Source: Bathynomus jamesi
Taxonomy: Eukaryota; Arthropoda; Malacostraca; Isopoda; Cirolanidae
Direction of reading: 5' to 3'
Assembly: GCA_023014485.1 (NCBI GenBank)
Contig: JAJOZX010003308.1
Location: forward strand, 354,001-418,000
DNA length: 64,000 nucleotides
The notes beneath the pieces were generated by a model. That model did not search any database and was not told where the DNA came from. It was given only the letters and a program-made list of their open reading frames with translations. Shown here piece after piece: positions 22,694-33,352 of the stretch. Position numbers and translations under genes: made by a program. Numbering within the stretch: position 1 is the stretch's first letter; every line of letters begins with the position of its first letter.

Positions 22694-23084
22694 TCTAGTA
22701 GAATAACTATGAAGTAGGTACAAGAGCAATAACAGCAAACCACCGTCTATGACATCTAAGAGGCAACTGAGGACTGAGAGTGAGGGACAGTTCTATTCAT
22801 GTTGTGACTTGTACATTGTACAACAACTATATGACCTTGAAAACACTCCATATGCGATCAGTGGGATAGTTCTGTGACAGATGAATAGTTAATCAATTTA
22901 TGACCTATTATTTAGTAAAAGAGTCAATTTCTGAAACTTTAAGGTAAAATTGATGTAGGTAAGGGTTATTTTATTTCATTTTGGTTAGCCAATTTTAAGT
23001 TTTGATATGAAAAGACTATTTTCACAACCAAAATTGATTTGAAAAAAGTTGACAAAATTAACACACCCTAATATATATACCTTC

Positions 23085-23405
23085 GTGGTATTGTAGTTAG
23101 CATTGTTGACTACGAATCCACCGGCTCCGGGTTCGATACCCGGTGACGGCAGTCGCGCGCAGCAAACCCAACTGTTCATCCTTCCATACAATAAAATTGG
23201 TTGTAGATAAATGGGTACCTTGGGTAGCCTAGTGCTTAAGACGCTGGGCTGCTAATCGGAAGGTCGTGAGATGGAGTCCGGGCGAAGACTTTGTAATTTC
23301 TGACCACCCGTAATGGGTCGTAGTTCGGATTCCACTTTAAGCTATGGGTCTAAGGTGGAGCAACAAGCATGACCTTCGTTAGAATGAACAATTTGGGCGG
23401 AAGCA
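23085..23405 (+). mobile_element. Composite SINE with two tRNA-like heads, copy 1
   Basis: The first tRNA-like part has a B-box GGTTCGATACC near 23131. The second tRNA-like part starts near 23219 (GGGTAGCCTAGTG). A tail ends in TGACCTTCGTTAGAATGAAC and GGGCGGAAGC. The same order recurs at 53806-54035 (minus) and 57172-57447 (plus), which defines a family. Confidence 0.75.
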
Positions 23406-23524
23406 AAACCAGATAACCAAGGTATAGTGATATGGAATGACACGTATCTGCATGCGCGAGTTTTGTATGACACAAAATTGTCCCCACCAGAATTTTGAGG
23501 CGAGCAGGAGTCGCGAGTTCTACC

Positions 23525-23991
23525 CATAGGCGTATGAGGCGGGGTTTCTCGGGGGCGGCAGCCCCCCCCCCCACCAGGACTATGGAATTGAGCATTTTCA
23601 GGGCAGATTTTTCCTGACATTCCTTTGTTTTTTTTACTTCTTGAGGTGAATTAATTACTTGCTACTATACTTGTAGTTAATAATTAAAACGTAAGTTGAG
23701 GACTTACTGAATTCTATATCAACTGCAATGCCGTAGTTTTGCTTGTCACTTAGAAATGTTGTAGCATAATTTTATCTCATTTTTGTAAATTGTAATGTTT
23801 TTTATATCAAAAAGACTTTAATATATGTTACTCATACTCTAACCTTTGTTATTTTATGTTACTCAAACTCTAACCTTTGTATTATTTTATGCTACACATA
23901 GTGCTTATGCGAAAATCAGGGCATCTGATAATTTTTAGGGCAAATGTTTTCTGCCCCCCCTCTCAGTAAAGTGCCATCCCATACGCCTATG
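23525..23991. mobile_element. Small DNA element with CATAGGCGTATG ends
   Basis: CATAGGCGTATG at 23525 and CATACGCCTATG ending at 23991 are inverted. The interior is non-coding with C-rich tracts near both ends. No clear target duplication. Confidence 0.5.
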
Positions 23992-25069
23992 GCTCTAGCT
24001 ACACATAAAATTGGCGTAAACCATGGACGGATCCAGGAGGGGTTTAGAGGGGCACGTGCCTCCCCGTAGGCTAGATCCCCAAAGGACGAATTGAACTTGC
24101 GAACTTTTGTCCGAAATTGACACCCAAATCATGATAATTAGGTCTATATAATATTGCATTACCTGTGAAGTGTCTGTTATAATACAGTATAATTAAACAT
24201 AAAATACATGATAACTAATCATGTATCTTATTTTCAATTATATTGTATTATAACTGTGTAGTATACCGTAAGTATACTTTGACAACTGGACAGCTGGCGA
24301 TATCAAACATTGTTTGCATGGCCACTTGGCCAGAATGGTTCAGACGCCAATATCGGTAACCTAATTTTTGCTTGTTTCTGTGTCATAGTTGAGCTTTTTG
24401 TACTTGTGCCTCTGTAACTGTTTTAATGAATGTAGTTATTTTATTTGTATATATAGTTGTGCTTTTGATATGTACCAGGCACGCCTTTTAAAAAATATAT
24501 ATATATATATATATATCAAATAGAATGGATACTTTTTTGTCTTTTGGTACGTTTTGGCCCCGTTTGGGATACATTTCTTTTTGTCCACTTGGAACACTGA
24601 TGTGGGGATGTCTCGTCCTTTTTGTTTGGCGGCTATCTCGAGTCTGTCGCGGTCGCATCCAGTTTATTGATGTCATTTCATGTCATGAAGGTGATGCCGG
24701 AAAAAGTTGTTGACATTTTCGTCAACAAAAAAATCGGCGGATCCTCGTAAAGTGAAGAGAATTTGTTTGGCTCTCTTATGAGATGGGACGATCCATTGGC
24801 ATATTTTTTCATAATTTATTCCTCATCAGAATCATATAATTTACGATAATTCTCTTTACAGTAATTTTACGGCATTTCACAGAGTTACATTAATAGAATT
24901 ATAGATTAGCTCCTCTTCTAATAAATTAGGAATCATTGAACATTAAACTTATTACCCAGTATTTTTGTGAGCCGGATTGCATATTTTTTAAGGTGGGTTC
25001 AGAATGGCATCCCAACCCAACCAGCCCCCCCCCCCCTTGAGGGTTCAAACAGAAGTCGATCAATTTACT
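23992..25069. other. No gene recognised
   Basis: AT-rich; a short (TA)n at 24495-24516. The less AT-rich stretch at 24530-24700 has overlapping ORFs on both strands but no motif I can support. Confidence 0.4.
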
Positions 25070-25560
25070 TATGAAGAAAGCTTCATTTTAACTTTGATGA
25101 AAAGACGCAGCTTATAATATAGTCTCCAATTACAAATTGTTTAATAGGAAATTGGAATTGTTGAAGAAATTTTTACTTGGTAATGGTTTTCCCTTCAAAT
25201 CCATCGAAAGAATTTGTAAGAATGATTTAAATATGAAGATTTTGAGAAAGGGTCGAGTACCGTAACAAAATTTAAATTATATTTTAAAATACCATCTTAG
25301 AAATATGGAAATACTCGTACGATACCAAAAAAGGAAACTCGGTAGTCTAATAAAACGATTTTACCTACGAATTGACTTAAGACGCCTTTTTACGAATGAT
25401 CGGTTACTCGGATTTGTTTTATTTAAGTTCCAATTAATGATCATAGAGGACGTCGCAGTCGCACCGGAAACTTGCTTCGTAATCTTACTCATTCTAATAT
25501 AAGAAATGATGCGTATGGTGAAGATCAGCGAATAAGGAATGACAATTTTAAAATAATTTG
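25070..25560 (+). pseudogene. Probable Penelope-like element linker fragment
   Basis: A plus-strand frame around 25150-25262 reads LELLKKFLLGNGFPFKSIER, matching the conserved LKxxLxxNGYP segment that follows the RT domain in Penelope-like proteins. After a stop, later frames resemble the downstream linker. Short and broken; only this one motif is diagnostic. Confidence 0.45.
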
Positions 25561-26158
25561 AAAAGGTCAAAAACGTGATATTAATCTTTTAGAAACAATT
25601 CATATTTTAAAAGAAATCCAAAATTAACCGATTTTATGCCTCTCAATATTTTCAATATTTTAAGATGAACTTTCGACAAAATTTCTAATAATCTCGTATT
25701 TTTTTTTACGGTATAGTAACTTCACAAACTTTAAATTAGGTACATTTTTATACTTTATAATATTTATATTTGTTTTTTATTTATAATTGTAAGAACTAAG
25801 AACAGTTTTAATAAATGATCATCAATCATTATTCAACTCTAGAAAGGTCTAATAAAAAATAAAAGTGTTTTTTCTTGAACTGGTTTTATTTATACTTGGG
25901 CCCATTTTGCTGAACTTGCTGTGCTGGGGCATTCGGCCTCAGTAATTGGAGGGCCGCAAGCCCCCTAATTACTAGTGAGTCAATTATTCGGTCAATAAAT
26001 CTATAGGAAAGAACGCAGCATTGAAAATCTTAACGCGCCACAGTAAAATGTTGAAGCAAAGCAAAACGCATTTATTTCTATGTTCAGAATCGCTTAATAG
26101 TAAATACAGGGTGTCTACAAACGGACAGACAGACAGGACTGGCTTTTTATAGTATAGA

Positions 26159-26160
<2 letters not shown>

Positions 26161-26194
<34 letters not shown>
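26161..26194. repeat. (TA)n microsatellite
   Basis: Perfect TA run. Confidence 0.9.
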
Positions 26195-26195
<1 letters not shown>

Positions 26196-26249
26196 TCTTC
26201 ATAATGATGAAAATAACCACGAAGGACAAAGGAAACAGAATGGTGCTCA

Positions 26250-26276
26250 AGCGCTTTCGGCTAATAACATCCTCAG
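26250..26276 (-). ncRNA. Hammerhead-like motif after a Penelope-like relic
   Basis: On the minus strand: CTGAGGA, a short TGTTATTAGC spacer, then CGAAAG. It fits CUGANGA ... GAAA, but helix II is weak here. It lies 120 bp downstream of, and on the same strand as, the PLE relic at 26398-26830. Confidence 0.4.
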
Positions 26277-26397
26277 GAACAGTGAAATTAATAACAAGCT
26301 CGAGACTATATATAAGTTACAAAGAAAAAAGTAAAAAAAAAGGATATGATTGGTGCACAAAAAATTGTAGCGGAAAATACAAATTCACATGGAAAAG

Positions 26398-26830
26398 CTA
26401 CCAGATTTTTAGCTCCTTGCCCTTCTTGTCTAAATCCGTTCTGAAAGAATTCAAAACAACAGGATCAAGCGAAAAAAGGTCCTGGCTAATGTTGAAATTG
26501 TTTGTAAGTTGAATAATGGCAGACTCAAGAATATTTCTATTAACAATGTTGCTTCAGTGAAACAAAACTGAAGCATTATTCCAATAAATACAATGGGATA
26601 ACTCTGACAAATGGACCAAAAGGGCACTGGACGACTGTCCCGTCCTGACGGAATATTGATACTGTTTCACACGTGTGTTCAAATCCTTGAAGTATGAAAG
26701 GATAAAGGAAACTATATAATATCTGTTTTGGTTTGTCGGCAAACGACCCTCTTCAACCAATCGCTTATTTCTAAGCGAAAAAATGGAACCTCCTACCTAC
26801 CATAGTAATGAACCCACCGATTCGACCACA
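26398..26830 (-). pseudogene. Penelope-like element GIY-YIG domain, C-terminal relic
   Basis: The minus-strand frame starts inside a gene and contains LVEEGRLP, RTGQSSSALLVHLSELSHCI, YWNNASVL, a stop at 26554, then continues in frame as NRNILESAIIQL and FSLDPVVLNSF to a stop at 26398. The H....H..W..A and R..LESA pattern is the C-terminal half of the PLE GIY-YIG endonuclease. One in-frame stop and missing RT make it dead. Confidence 0.6.
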
Positions 26831-27038
26831 TGGGAAATTTTGCCTCAGAATTTTATCTAGAAATCGCGGGGATTCTGTCCCTGGACTGTAGGACCATCTT
26901 GTGGCTTACCGATTTCGAGCAATCAAAATTGAGACTTAAGTACAAATTGAGTAAAGCTTTCGAATGAGGACTAACCAAATCAAGTCGAGATAATGATAAA
27001 CACCTAAAAAGATTAACGCATTCTCGCGTAAATGATCA

Positions 27039-27044
27039 CGTCTC
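27039..27044. repeat. Target-site duplication of the Polinton, left copy (CGTCTC)
   Basis: CGTCTC directly precedes the left terminal repeat; the identical six bases directly follow the right one at 44763-44768. A 6-bp duplication is the hallmark of Maverick/Polinton integration by a retroviral-type integrase. Confidence 0.9.
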
Positions 27045-27408
27045 AGTAGTATAGCCGAAAAAGGGGAGAGTGCAAGAATGTTGCAAGCGATGACGTAATG
27101 TTGCAAAGGGGGTGGGGTTGTTGCAAAGGGGGTGGGGTTGTTGCAAAGGGGGGTGGGGGTTGCAAAAAATACAAAAATACAAAAATAAAAAATACCCCAA
27201 AGGGCCCTTTGTTGCCAACCTAGGTTGCAAGGGGCATGCAACTTGGGGGCCTCCCCGAAGCTATTCCCACCAAAGGGCCAGAGAGAAAGGAGGAGAGAAA
27301 GGAGGAGAGGTGTTCACCTGGCAGGAGCCAAGTGCATATTAAGACTTCAGCCGAGTAGGCGTTGTTTTATAGGCTCCTAATCAGCCATAATCAGCCAGTT
27401 GGCTGAAT
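27045..27408 (+). repeat. Polinton left terminal inverted repeat
   Basis: Pairs with 44436-44762. Conserved blocks: the first 60 bp (AGTAGTATAGCCGAAAAAGG onward), a TTGCAAAGGGGGTGGGG array (three units here, two on the right), and the segment from GTGTTCACCTGGCAGGAGCC to CAGCCAGTTGGCTG. The middle differs between arms. Confidence 0.88.
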
Positions 27409-27435
27409 CAGCCAGTTGACTGAGCCAAGGGGGGA

Positions 27436-27540
27436 GGGGTACACCTGAAGGAGAGAGAGACACCTGAAGGAGAGAGAGACGCCTGAAGGAGAGAGAGACA
27501 CCTGTAGGAGAGAGAGAGACACCTGAAGGAGAGAGAGGAG
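27436..27540. repeat. ~21-bp tandem repeat (ACACCTGAAGGAGAGAGAG), five units
   Basis: Five near-identical units just inside the left terminal repeat. Confidence 0.85.
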
Positions 27541-28239
27541 TTCTCACCCAAGTTATTTTCGTTTTCCTAACCTAAGAGGCCTCTAAGGGGTTTTACCAAA
27601 GGGCCTGAAAGAGAAGGACCAGAGGTCCTTGCTCGACTGGGAGCCGAGCTTGAATGATTCTTTCATCAACTTCTCGGTCTTTTATAAGCCTCTATTCTGG
27701 CTGAGTTGCCAGATAGCGCAATGTATTCAGTTGCCAGATAGCGCCATGTGTCCCAGAAATCCATATATTAATCATCCATTGTGTAACACAATATATATAT
27801 GACGGTAGTTATTCCAATTAAATTCTGTTTATTAAATAAATAATTTTACACACTCAATCTTTATTAATTGCATACCTTTCCAGTTTTTTTTGCAATGATC
27901 GGATTGCTCTTGCTAGATATTATTATTATGCTTATATATATATATATACATTCTTTTAAACATCTTATGTTAGGTATATGTAAATATATATATATATATA
28001 TTATTTATTTTTCATATTATAACATTTAATTTTAGTTTAACGTTTAGAAGCAAATTTAACATTAACTTGAACTTCATTGAACTTGAAGTTAAACTTTTCG
28101 AAACAAATAACATAGTTTACCACACATAATTCAACATAGAAAACTTCATAATAGAAAATAATTAATTTTATGGTTAACTAGTTTATTTCGACATAAGTTT
28201 ACTATAATTATATATATACAGTCTTTTAAACAGCTTATG

Positions 28240-28299
<60 letters not shown>
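27541..28299. other. Polinton left arm, non-coding
   Basis: No ORF supported. Contains a duplicated TGCCAGATAGCGC near 27710-27745 and an AATTCTGTTTATTAAATAAA segment near 27820 that recurs near 28852. Confidence 0.5.
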
Positions 28300-28301
<2 letters not shown>

Positions 28302-28424
28302 GAACTCTTTCAGCTAAAGAAGCCTTATGTATAGAATTGGTTGTGTAATAGCTGATATTAAACTATCAACATGTTCTGAAAAGCACGGCATATAATTCCT
28401 TCCGCATATCCGTACAAAAATAGC
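28300..28424 (-). pseudogene. Duplicated fragment of the Polinton integrase gene
   Basis: Nearly identical, in the same orientation, to 35112-35239 inside the integrase gene (from CTGAACTCTTTCAGC to CCGTACAAAAATAGC), with a few indels. It corresponds to the segment just around and before the last catalytic Glu. A second piece is at 28562-28618. Confidence 0.85.
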
Positions 28425-28561
28425 TATATATATATATATAGTGTTTCACTATAGATGTATAGATGTATATAGGGTTTTACAATAGATGTATATAGTGTTT
28501 AACGATTAGAATCAAATATAACATTAACTTGAACTTCATTAAACTTAGTTAAACTTTTCGA

Positions 28562-28618
28562 ATGTTCTGAAAAGCACGGCTTATAATTTCCTTCCCCATA
28601 TCCGTACAAAAATAGCAC
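28562..28618 (-). pseudogene. Second duplicated integrase fragment
   Basis: Starts ATGTTCTGAAAAGCACGGC and ends ATCCGTACAAAAATAGC; matches 35183-35239. It is preceded by AACATTAACTTGAACTTCAT, also present near 28061, showing that the whole local block was duplicated. Confidence 0.8.
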
Positions 28619-29220
28619 TTCAAGACATTATTGTATAGAAATAAGGTAACACAAGTACTACAAGAAATAAATAAAAGAAGTACCCACAAACAAATCTGTA
28701 GTGAAACAAAAAAAAAAAGGCAAAACAGGCCGCGTGACCCTGAACATTTTAATGAGAAAGAAATGTACTTTAATATTATGTTTATTAAATTCTCCTAAAA
28801 ATAATTATATAAGACCAAAGTAATGGTCTGACGTTGGGGTGAATCCAATTAAATTCTGTTTATCAAATAAATAATTTTACACACTCAATTTTCATTATAA
28901 ACATTCGAATATCAGTGGGGAAAAACGAACGGAAATGAAAATTTATGAAACAATTCAAAACAGACGATCGTCTGTGAAATAATTTTTCATATATATAATA
29001 TCTAAGTTGTATCGAGATGAAAATTTATGAAACACACGAGTCTCATTCCATGCGAAAAAAAATGAAACAATATGAAAATTTATGAAACAATTCAATTAAA
29101 AGTTGAAATTAACCAAAACACAATCCGCTAGAGGAAAGGAATTCCGAGAATCTCCCCAACTCGGTTGACCATAATGACCTTTCTCCTAGACAGCTTGAAC
29201 AAAACCTCTCTCGACTCCAT
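28619..29220. other. Polinton left arm, non-coding
   Basis: No gene. AAATTTATGAAACA recurs at about 28941, 29022 and 29079. The AATTCTGTTTATCAAATAAA copy lies near 28852. Confidence 0.5.
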
Positions 29221-29237
29221 TTCTTAGATATGCCCAC

Positions 29238-29333
<96 letters not shown>

Positions 29334-29676
29334 TCAAATAACGGGATATGCTTGTATCTTTTGCCATTGTGTTCGAACACAATTGTTCGAGCACAATTGT
29401 TCGAAAACCATAGTTCGAAAAACAGTTGTTCGAAGCAGCAATTATTCGACGTTATAATTGTTCGAATGAACAACCAACTAAATAAAATCTTAGTTACCAA
29501 GACGCAAATACGAAGATGTAAATAAGAAGGTTAGCCTCTTCATTTAAACTATAACATTTATAGTGCTGCAGTAGTATATCACCCTTAAAATGGCAGAGTT
29601 TGTTTCTAGTGAGAAAGGAAATCCAAATCGAAAACCATACCCATATTATGTTACATTTCTTAGATATGCCCACAAT

Positions 29677-29719
<43 letters not shown>

Positions 29720-30021
29720 TTTGTTCAAATAACGGGATATGCTTGTATCTTTTGCCATTGTGTTCGAACACAATTGTTCGAGCACAATTGTTCGAAAACC
29801 ATAGTTCGAAAAACAGTTGTCGAAGCAGCAATTATTCGACGTTATAATTGTTCGAATGAACAACCAACTAAATAAAATCTTAGTTGCTAAGACGCAAATA
29901 CGAAGATGTAAATAAGAAGGTTAGCCTCTTCATTTAAACTATAACATTTATAGTGCTGCAGTAGTATATCCCTTAAAATGGCAGAGTTTGTTTCTAGTGA
30001 GAAAGGAAATCCAAATCGAAT
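29221..30021. repeat. ~400-bp direct duplication with TTCGAA-rich segment
   Basis: The block from TTCTTAGATATGCCCACAAT through (TA)n(GA)n to GGAAATCCAAATCGAA occurs at about 29221-29635 and 29660-30020. Each copy has about seven TTCGAA/TTCGAC/TTCGAG sites within 100 bp (29370-29470 and 29763-29860). Confidence 0.85.
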
Positions 30022-30266
30022 CTTTATTATAAAATAAGTTAACAATTATGTTAACACAAGAAAACAATACTTGTAAGTAAAAATATAATATAAGGGACTA
30101 CCATAGAAATGTAAGTGCCTATAATTCAAGAAACACGATTTTATATATATGTTACTCATCCGGTCCCGTTATAGCGGATTGGTACACGTCATAGCTCCAC
30201 CCAGCTACATCGGCAGCCAATCACTACGAACATCTGGTCTTTTGGGCGGAGCTTGGCGATTGTGCA

Positions 30267-30274
30267 TATAAAAG
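30267..30274 (+). promoter_or_regulatory. TATA box of a small Polinton gene
   Basis: TATAAAAG is preceded by an inverted CCAAT-like AGCCAATCAC (about 30205) and a pair of G/C boxes, GCTCCACCC and GGGCGGAGC. A TCAGTT initiator-like site follows 18 bp after the T, and an ATG at 30341. It is upstream of the duplicated small ORF. Confidence 0.5.
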
Positions 30275-30340
30275 GGGATATTTTTCAGTTGGGAGTAACA
30301 GTAGCTATTTTCGCGTCAGTGAATAATCATTCCCTCCACC

Positions 30341-30450
30341 ATGGACCTGTACGTCTCCCCAGACTTGTATGAAGAAGTGATACTGCAGCATTAACGCAAT
30401 TATCTTTTTAACGCGATTGACCGTGATGAATTATTTCAACGCAAACCGTA
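30341..30450 (+). pseudogene. First copy of a small Polinton ORF, frame-broken
   Basis: Starts ATG in a CCACC context and reads MDLYVSP then LYEE before losing frame. About 110 bp parallel the intact copy at 30842-30955. It is the copy placed directly behind the TATA promoter. No known domain. Confidence 0.5.
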
Positions 30451-30724
30451 GAAGATATTGCAGTGACGCTCCTTACAATCCGACGCAAGGGACTACCATA
30501 GAAATGTAAGTGTCTATAATTAGAATTTATATATATATATATGGATGGGGTGTAGTATCTCGTCAAATAGATACTCGCCAAAATTTTTTATGTCAATCAA
30601 TGTTATTTTGTTACCCCATTATGCTAAAATCGAAATTTTTATGGCATTCAATGTTATTCCTCGAACCAAAGATATCTTCACATAATGGGGATCTGTCTGT
30701 ATACTCTGTATATGTTTTAAAAGA

Positions 30725-30955
30725 ATGAACATTATTCCTTTAAGGTCCGATGAGGATTTGACACGTGTTATACAATCTTTTGAAGAATCTCGGAATACGG
30801 GGGATATACTGAACAGTCAACAATGTCACACATCCTCCACCATGGACCTGTACGTCTCCCCGGAATTGTATGAAGAACGTGATACTGCAGCATTAACCGC
30901 AATTAGTCTTTTCAATGCGATTGACCGTGGCGAATTTTTCCAACGCAAACCGTGA
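30725..30955 (+). CDS. Small acidic protein of unknown function, second copy
   Basis: This is a 76-codon ORF. The first 39 residues (MNIIPLRSDEDLTRVIQSFE onward) are repeated at 31225-31330. The last 37 (MDLYVSPELYEE, then LFNAIDRGEFFQRKP) are repeated, broken, at 30341. A duplication may therefore have fused two short exons; a GTAAGTG splice-donor-like site follows each copy (30502 and 31008). I recognise no family. Position at the left end of the element, before the capsid block and on the opposite strand, is typical for lineage-specific accessory genes. Confidence 0.4.
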   Translation: MNIIPLRSDEDLTRVIQSFEESRNTGDILNSQQCHTSSTMDLYVSPELYEERDTAALTAISLFNAIDRGEFFQRKP

Positions 30956-31464
30956 AGATATTTGCAGTGACGCTCCTTACAATCCGACGCAAGGGACTAC
31001 CATAGAAATGTAAGTGTCTATAATTCGTTTTTATATATATATGGAGAGTTGTAGTATCTCGTCAAATAGATACTCGCCAAAATTTTTATGTCAATCAATG
31101 TTATTTGGTTATCCCCATTATGCTAAAATCGAAATTTTTATGGCATTCAATGTTATTCCTCGAACCAAAGATATCTTCACATAATGGGGATCTGTCTGTA
31201 TACTCTGTATATGTTTTAAAAGAATGAACATTATTCCTTTAAGGTCCGATGAGGATTTGACACGTGTTATACAATCTTTTGAAGAATCTCGGAATAGGGA
31301 GGATATACTGATCAGTCAACAATGTCACACCGAAATAATGTAAGTGTTTTTCGATCTTTTTGGGATAAGAAGACACAATATATTTTCATAAATTTATTAA
31401 ATGAAAGAAATCAGTACAATAAACAACTACAGAATATATCGTTACAAATATACGAACAAAAACA

Positions 31465-31947
31465 TTATAATATACAACGAGTACGTACAATTGGAAAACG
31501 GTTTTTTATCTGTCTGCATACCATTTCATCGTTTCGGCGAGTGTGACACGGGTCAAATAAATTTAAAAAATTTATAAATTCTTTATCATTTGACATATGC
31601 ATGAGAAATGAGACGCAGTACATTCCGCAAACATTAGTAAAATATCCTTGCATGCGAAATGGGGTCCATACAACTTCGGGAATATGTAACTGAGCGAGAA
31701 ATTTTACAATAATAGGGTCACTCCAGGGTTGAGTACCGAGTGAATCAAAATAGTACAGGCGCTGTCTATTTTTAAAATAGACAGCGATCCAGTGAATCCC
31801 TTCATTACCGATGATGTCTGTGTTCACAATAAGACTACCGCATTCTCGCGTACTTGGCAAACTCAATGTTTCATTCTTCGCAAACACGCCGATAAATTTG
31901 GAACGTGTGACTCGCTCCATTACTTTCTGAAGTGTATTAGCATCCAT
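31465..31947 (-). CDS. PRO: Adenain-like cysteine protease (capsid maturation)
   Basis: This 160-aa protein starts at an ATG one base after the capsid gene ends. It matches the adenovirus/Polinton protease (Ulp1-like C48/C5 fold). Seen: His52 in GIHWIAVYF, Asp68 in YYFDSLG, Gln100, and Cys107 in VCGMYC, with the Gln-Cys spacing of 7 found in adenain. In the family it cleaves virion proteins during assembly. The frame is intact and all catalytic residues are present. It is the last gene of the leftward block. The length is close to that of Polinton proteases, which are shorter than adenain (about 204 aa). Confidence 0.9.
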   Translation of the reverse strand: MDANTLQKVMERVTRSKFIGVFAKNETLSLPSTRECGSLIVNTDIIGNEGIHWIAVYFKNRQRLYYFDSLGTQPWSDPIIVKFLAQLHIPEVVWTPFRMQGYFTNVCGMYCVSFLMHMSNDKEFINFLNLFDPCHTRRNDEMVCRQIKNRFPIVRTRCIL

Positions 31948-31948
31948 T

Positions 31949-33249
31949 TTAAAAGTCAGTGATAACGCTCCTAAATCTATCTACTTCTATTAGGGCTTGC
32001 GATTCGAGATATACTAGTACACTAATAGGAGCGTCTATAGGCTTGGCGAATTCCAGCCGCACTGAGATGTTTCCGCTCTGCTGTGGGGTTAAATGGGTAT
32101 TTACGCTAGCAGATAAGTCAGGTGTAATGTCAAACGGATAAAGGTTAAATTGATCAATGAATTCTTCCTGCGTTACCCCATTACCAAGCTCATCACAATC
32201 ACCTGCAATATGGGTCAGATTACTATAGGCTCTGGCACAAAGAGGTAACACAGCGTCTGATGAATAGTCCGTACCCATTGTTCCACCCAAAGCAGTGCCA
32301 TTAACGTATAGAGTTATATTTTTAAGTCCGAAATTCTCGAATTTAAAGGCACTCTTTTTATATTTTCCATTCACCGAAGCGTGGTCCTGCATGCCGATTA
32401 ATATCCTTTTAGGAAGATTTCCCAGGGCAATGTTTTCTATCTGCTTCGATGCCAACCCTGCAGGAACCGTATATAGTTTGATCTGCACTCTGTTAATAGG
32501 ATATTTCACTGTAGCGTTTAGTAAATTTTTCTCAATTTCTAGTTGTTTTGGTGAACTTAATTTCACTCGCCGTACGCGGAGGTATGTGTCCATAATGTGA
32601 ACCACAACGGGCTTTGCACCCTCTTCTTGATCCGCAGCCAGATTTAAGCAGATCTCAGGACTCGTGCGGGTGAGCTTTATTTTCATATCCACCCCGTTCA
32701 CAAGCAACTTCTCCTGGAAAGTGAAATCTGTGTGCAACCGTCCAAAACACTCGTATATTTTCTTTTTAGAATTTTTAAATTTGTCCTTTATACTATTTTC
32801 ATCTTTAGTTTGATAATATCCCTCCGCACTTAAAAAGGTAGCCTTCGCTTCTTTGGAAAAGTTGAGGACATTTTCCAGATAGGCTCGTAGATGATAGTAC
32901 CCCGTGCCTGCCGATATGTTGGTCTGATTTAAATATACGTCACACTGGTTGAATATGGAGTGCAGAAAGTTTGTTTCAGGGTATACAGCATATTTGTCAT
33001 CGCAGACCGTTCCATCAGAATGGGCTATACGTAGCTTAGCGTACATGTGCACACAGCTTGGATCAAAAAAGTAAGGCCTGAGCTGGGTATCACGAATTCT
33101 ATAGGTGCACTCGGGGAACTAATTGTGTTTAAAGGGTTAATTGTAATAAAGTCACTGTGCTCAATAGAAACTTGGGTTGGAGGTAGCTCAAAAAGGGACA
33201 GCTCCGATTTACAGCATTGTGAACTACATGGGTGGATGAAGCGTGCCAT
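31949..33249 (-). pseudogene. MCP: Major capsid protein (hexon-like), one frame break
   Basis: From the ATG at 33249 the N-terminus reads MARFIHPC, KSELSLFELPPTQVS, then the frame breaks near 33070-33080 beside a 6-T run. The rest (about 370 codons, to 31949) is open and includes EVD-like NQCDVYLNQ, YHLRAYLENVLNFS, LLVNGVDMKIKLTRT, LYVNG and a C-terminal LEFAKPIDAPISVLVYLES. These are the conserved segments of Polinton capsid proteins (the family annotated in nematodes as F54H12.2-like), which are predicted to form double jelly-roll trimers. Total about 433 codons, usual for the family. It sits between the basic core-like gene and the protease. The single break is the only defect seen. Confidence 0.88.
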
Positions 33250-33352
33250 GGCGAAATAGTGACTCCTCTCTCGACAAGTGGTAAACAAACTATGATTCAT
33301 GAGATCAATGTCCTTAGCTTATATCAGTCAAAAAAGTGGTCAACCATAGGTT

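Larger units (their letters stand above)
19360..23070 (-). mobile_element. 3.7-kb RNase-H-like (hAT-resembling) transposon, copy 1
   Basis: Ends TAGGGTGTGTCAATTTT and AAAATTAACACACCCTA are inverted. Both flanks are TA-rich and compatible with a 9-bp ATATATATA duplication, but a TA array makes this uninformative. It carries a degraded minus-strand transposase and a 524-bp internal tandem duplication. A better-bounded relative is at 59416-61774. Confidence 0.65.
30092..31340. repeat. ~500-bp tandem duplication of the small-gene region
   Basis: GGGACTACCATAGAAATGTAAGTG occurs near 30094, 30490 and 30993 (the motif is described by its first 20 bases GGGACTACCATAGAAATGTA). The TAGTATCTCGTCAAATAGAT and ATGAACATTATTCCTTTAAG stretches each occur twice at about 500-bp spacing. 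Confidence 0.85.

Noticed and set aside
29230..29500. ORFs rich in Ile-Tyr or Arg-Glu repeats (also 9564, 13057, 24488, 54098, 58788)
   Set aside because: They are translations of (TA)n, (GT)n and (GA)n microsatellites.
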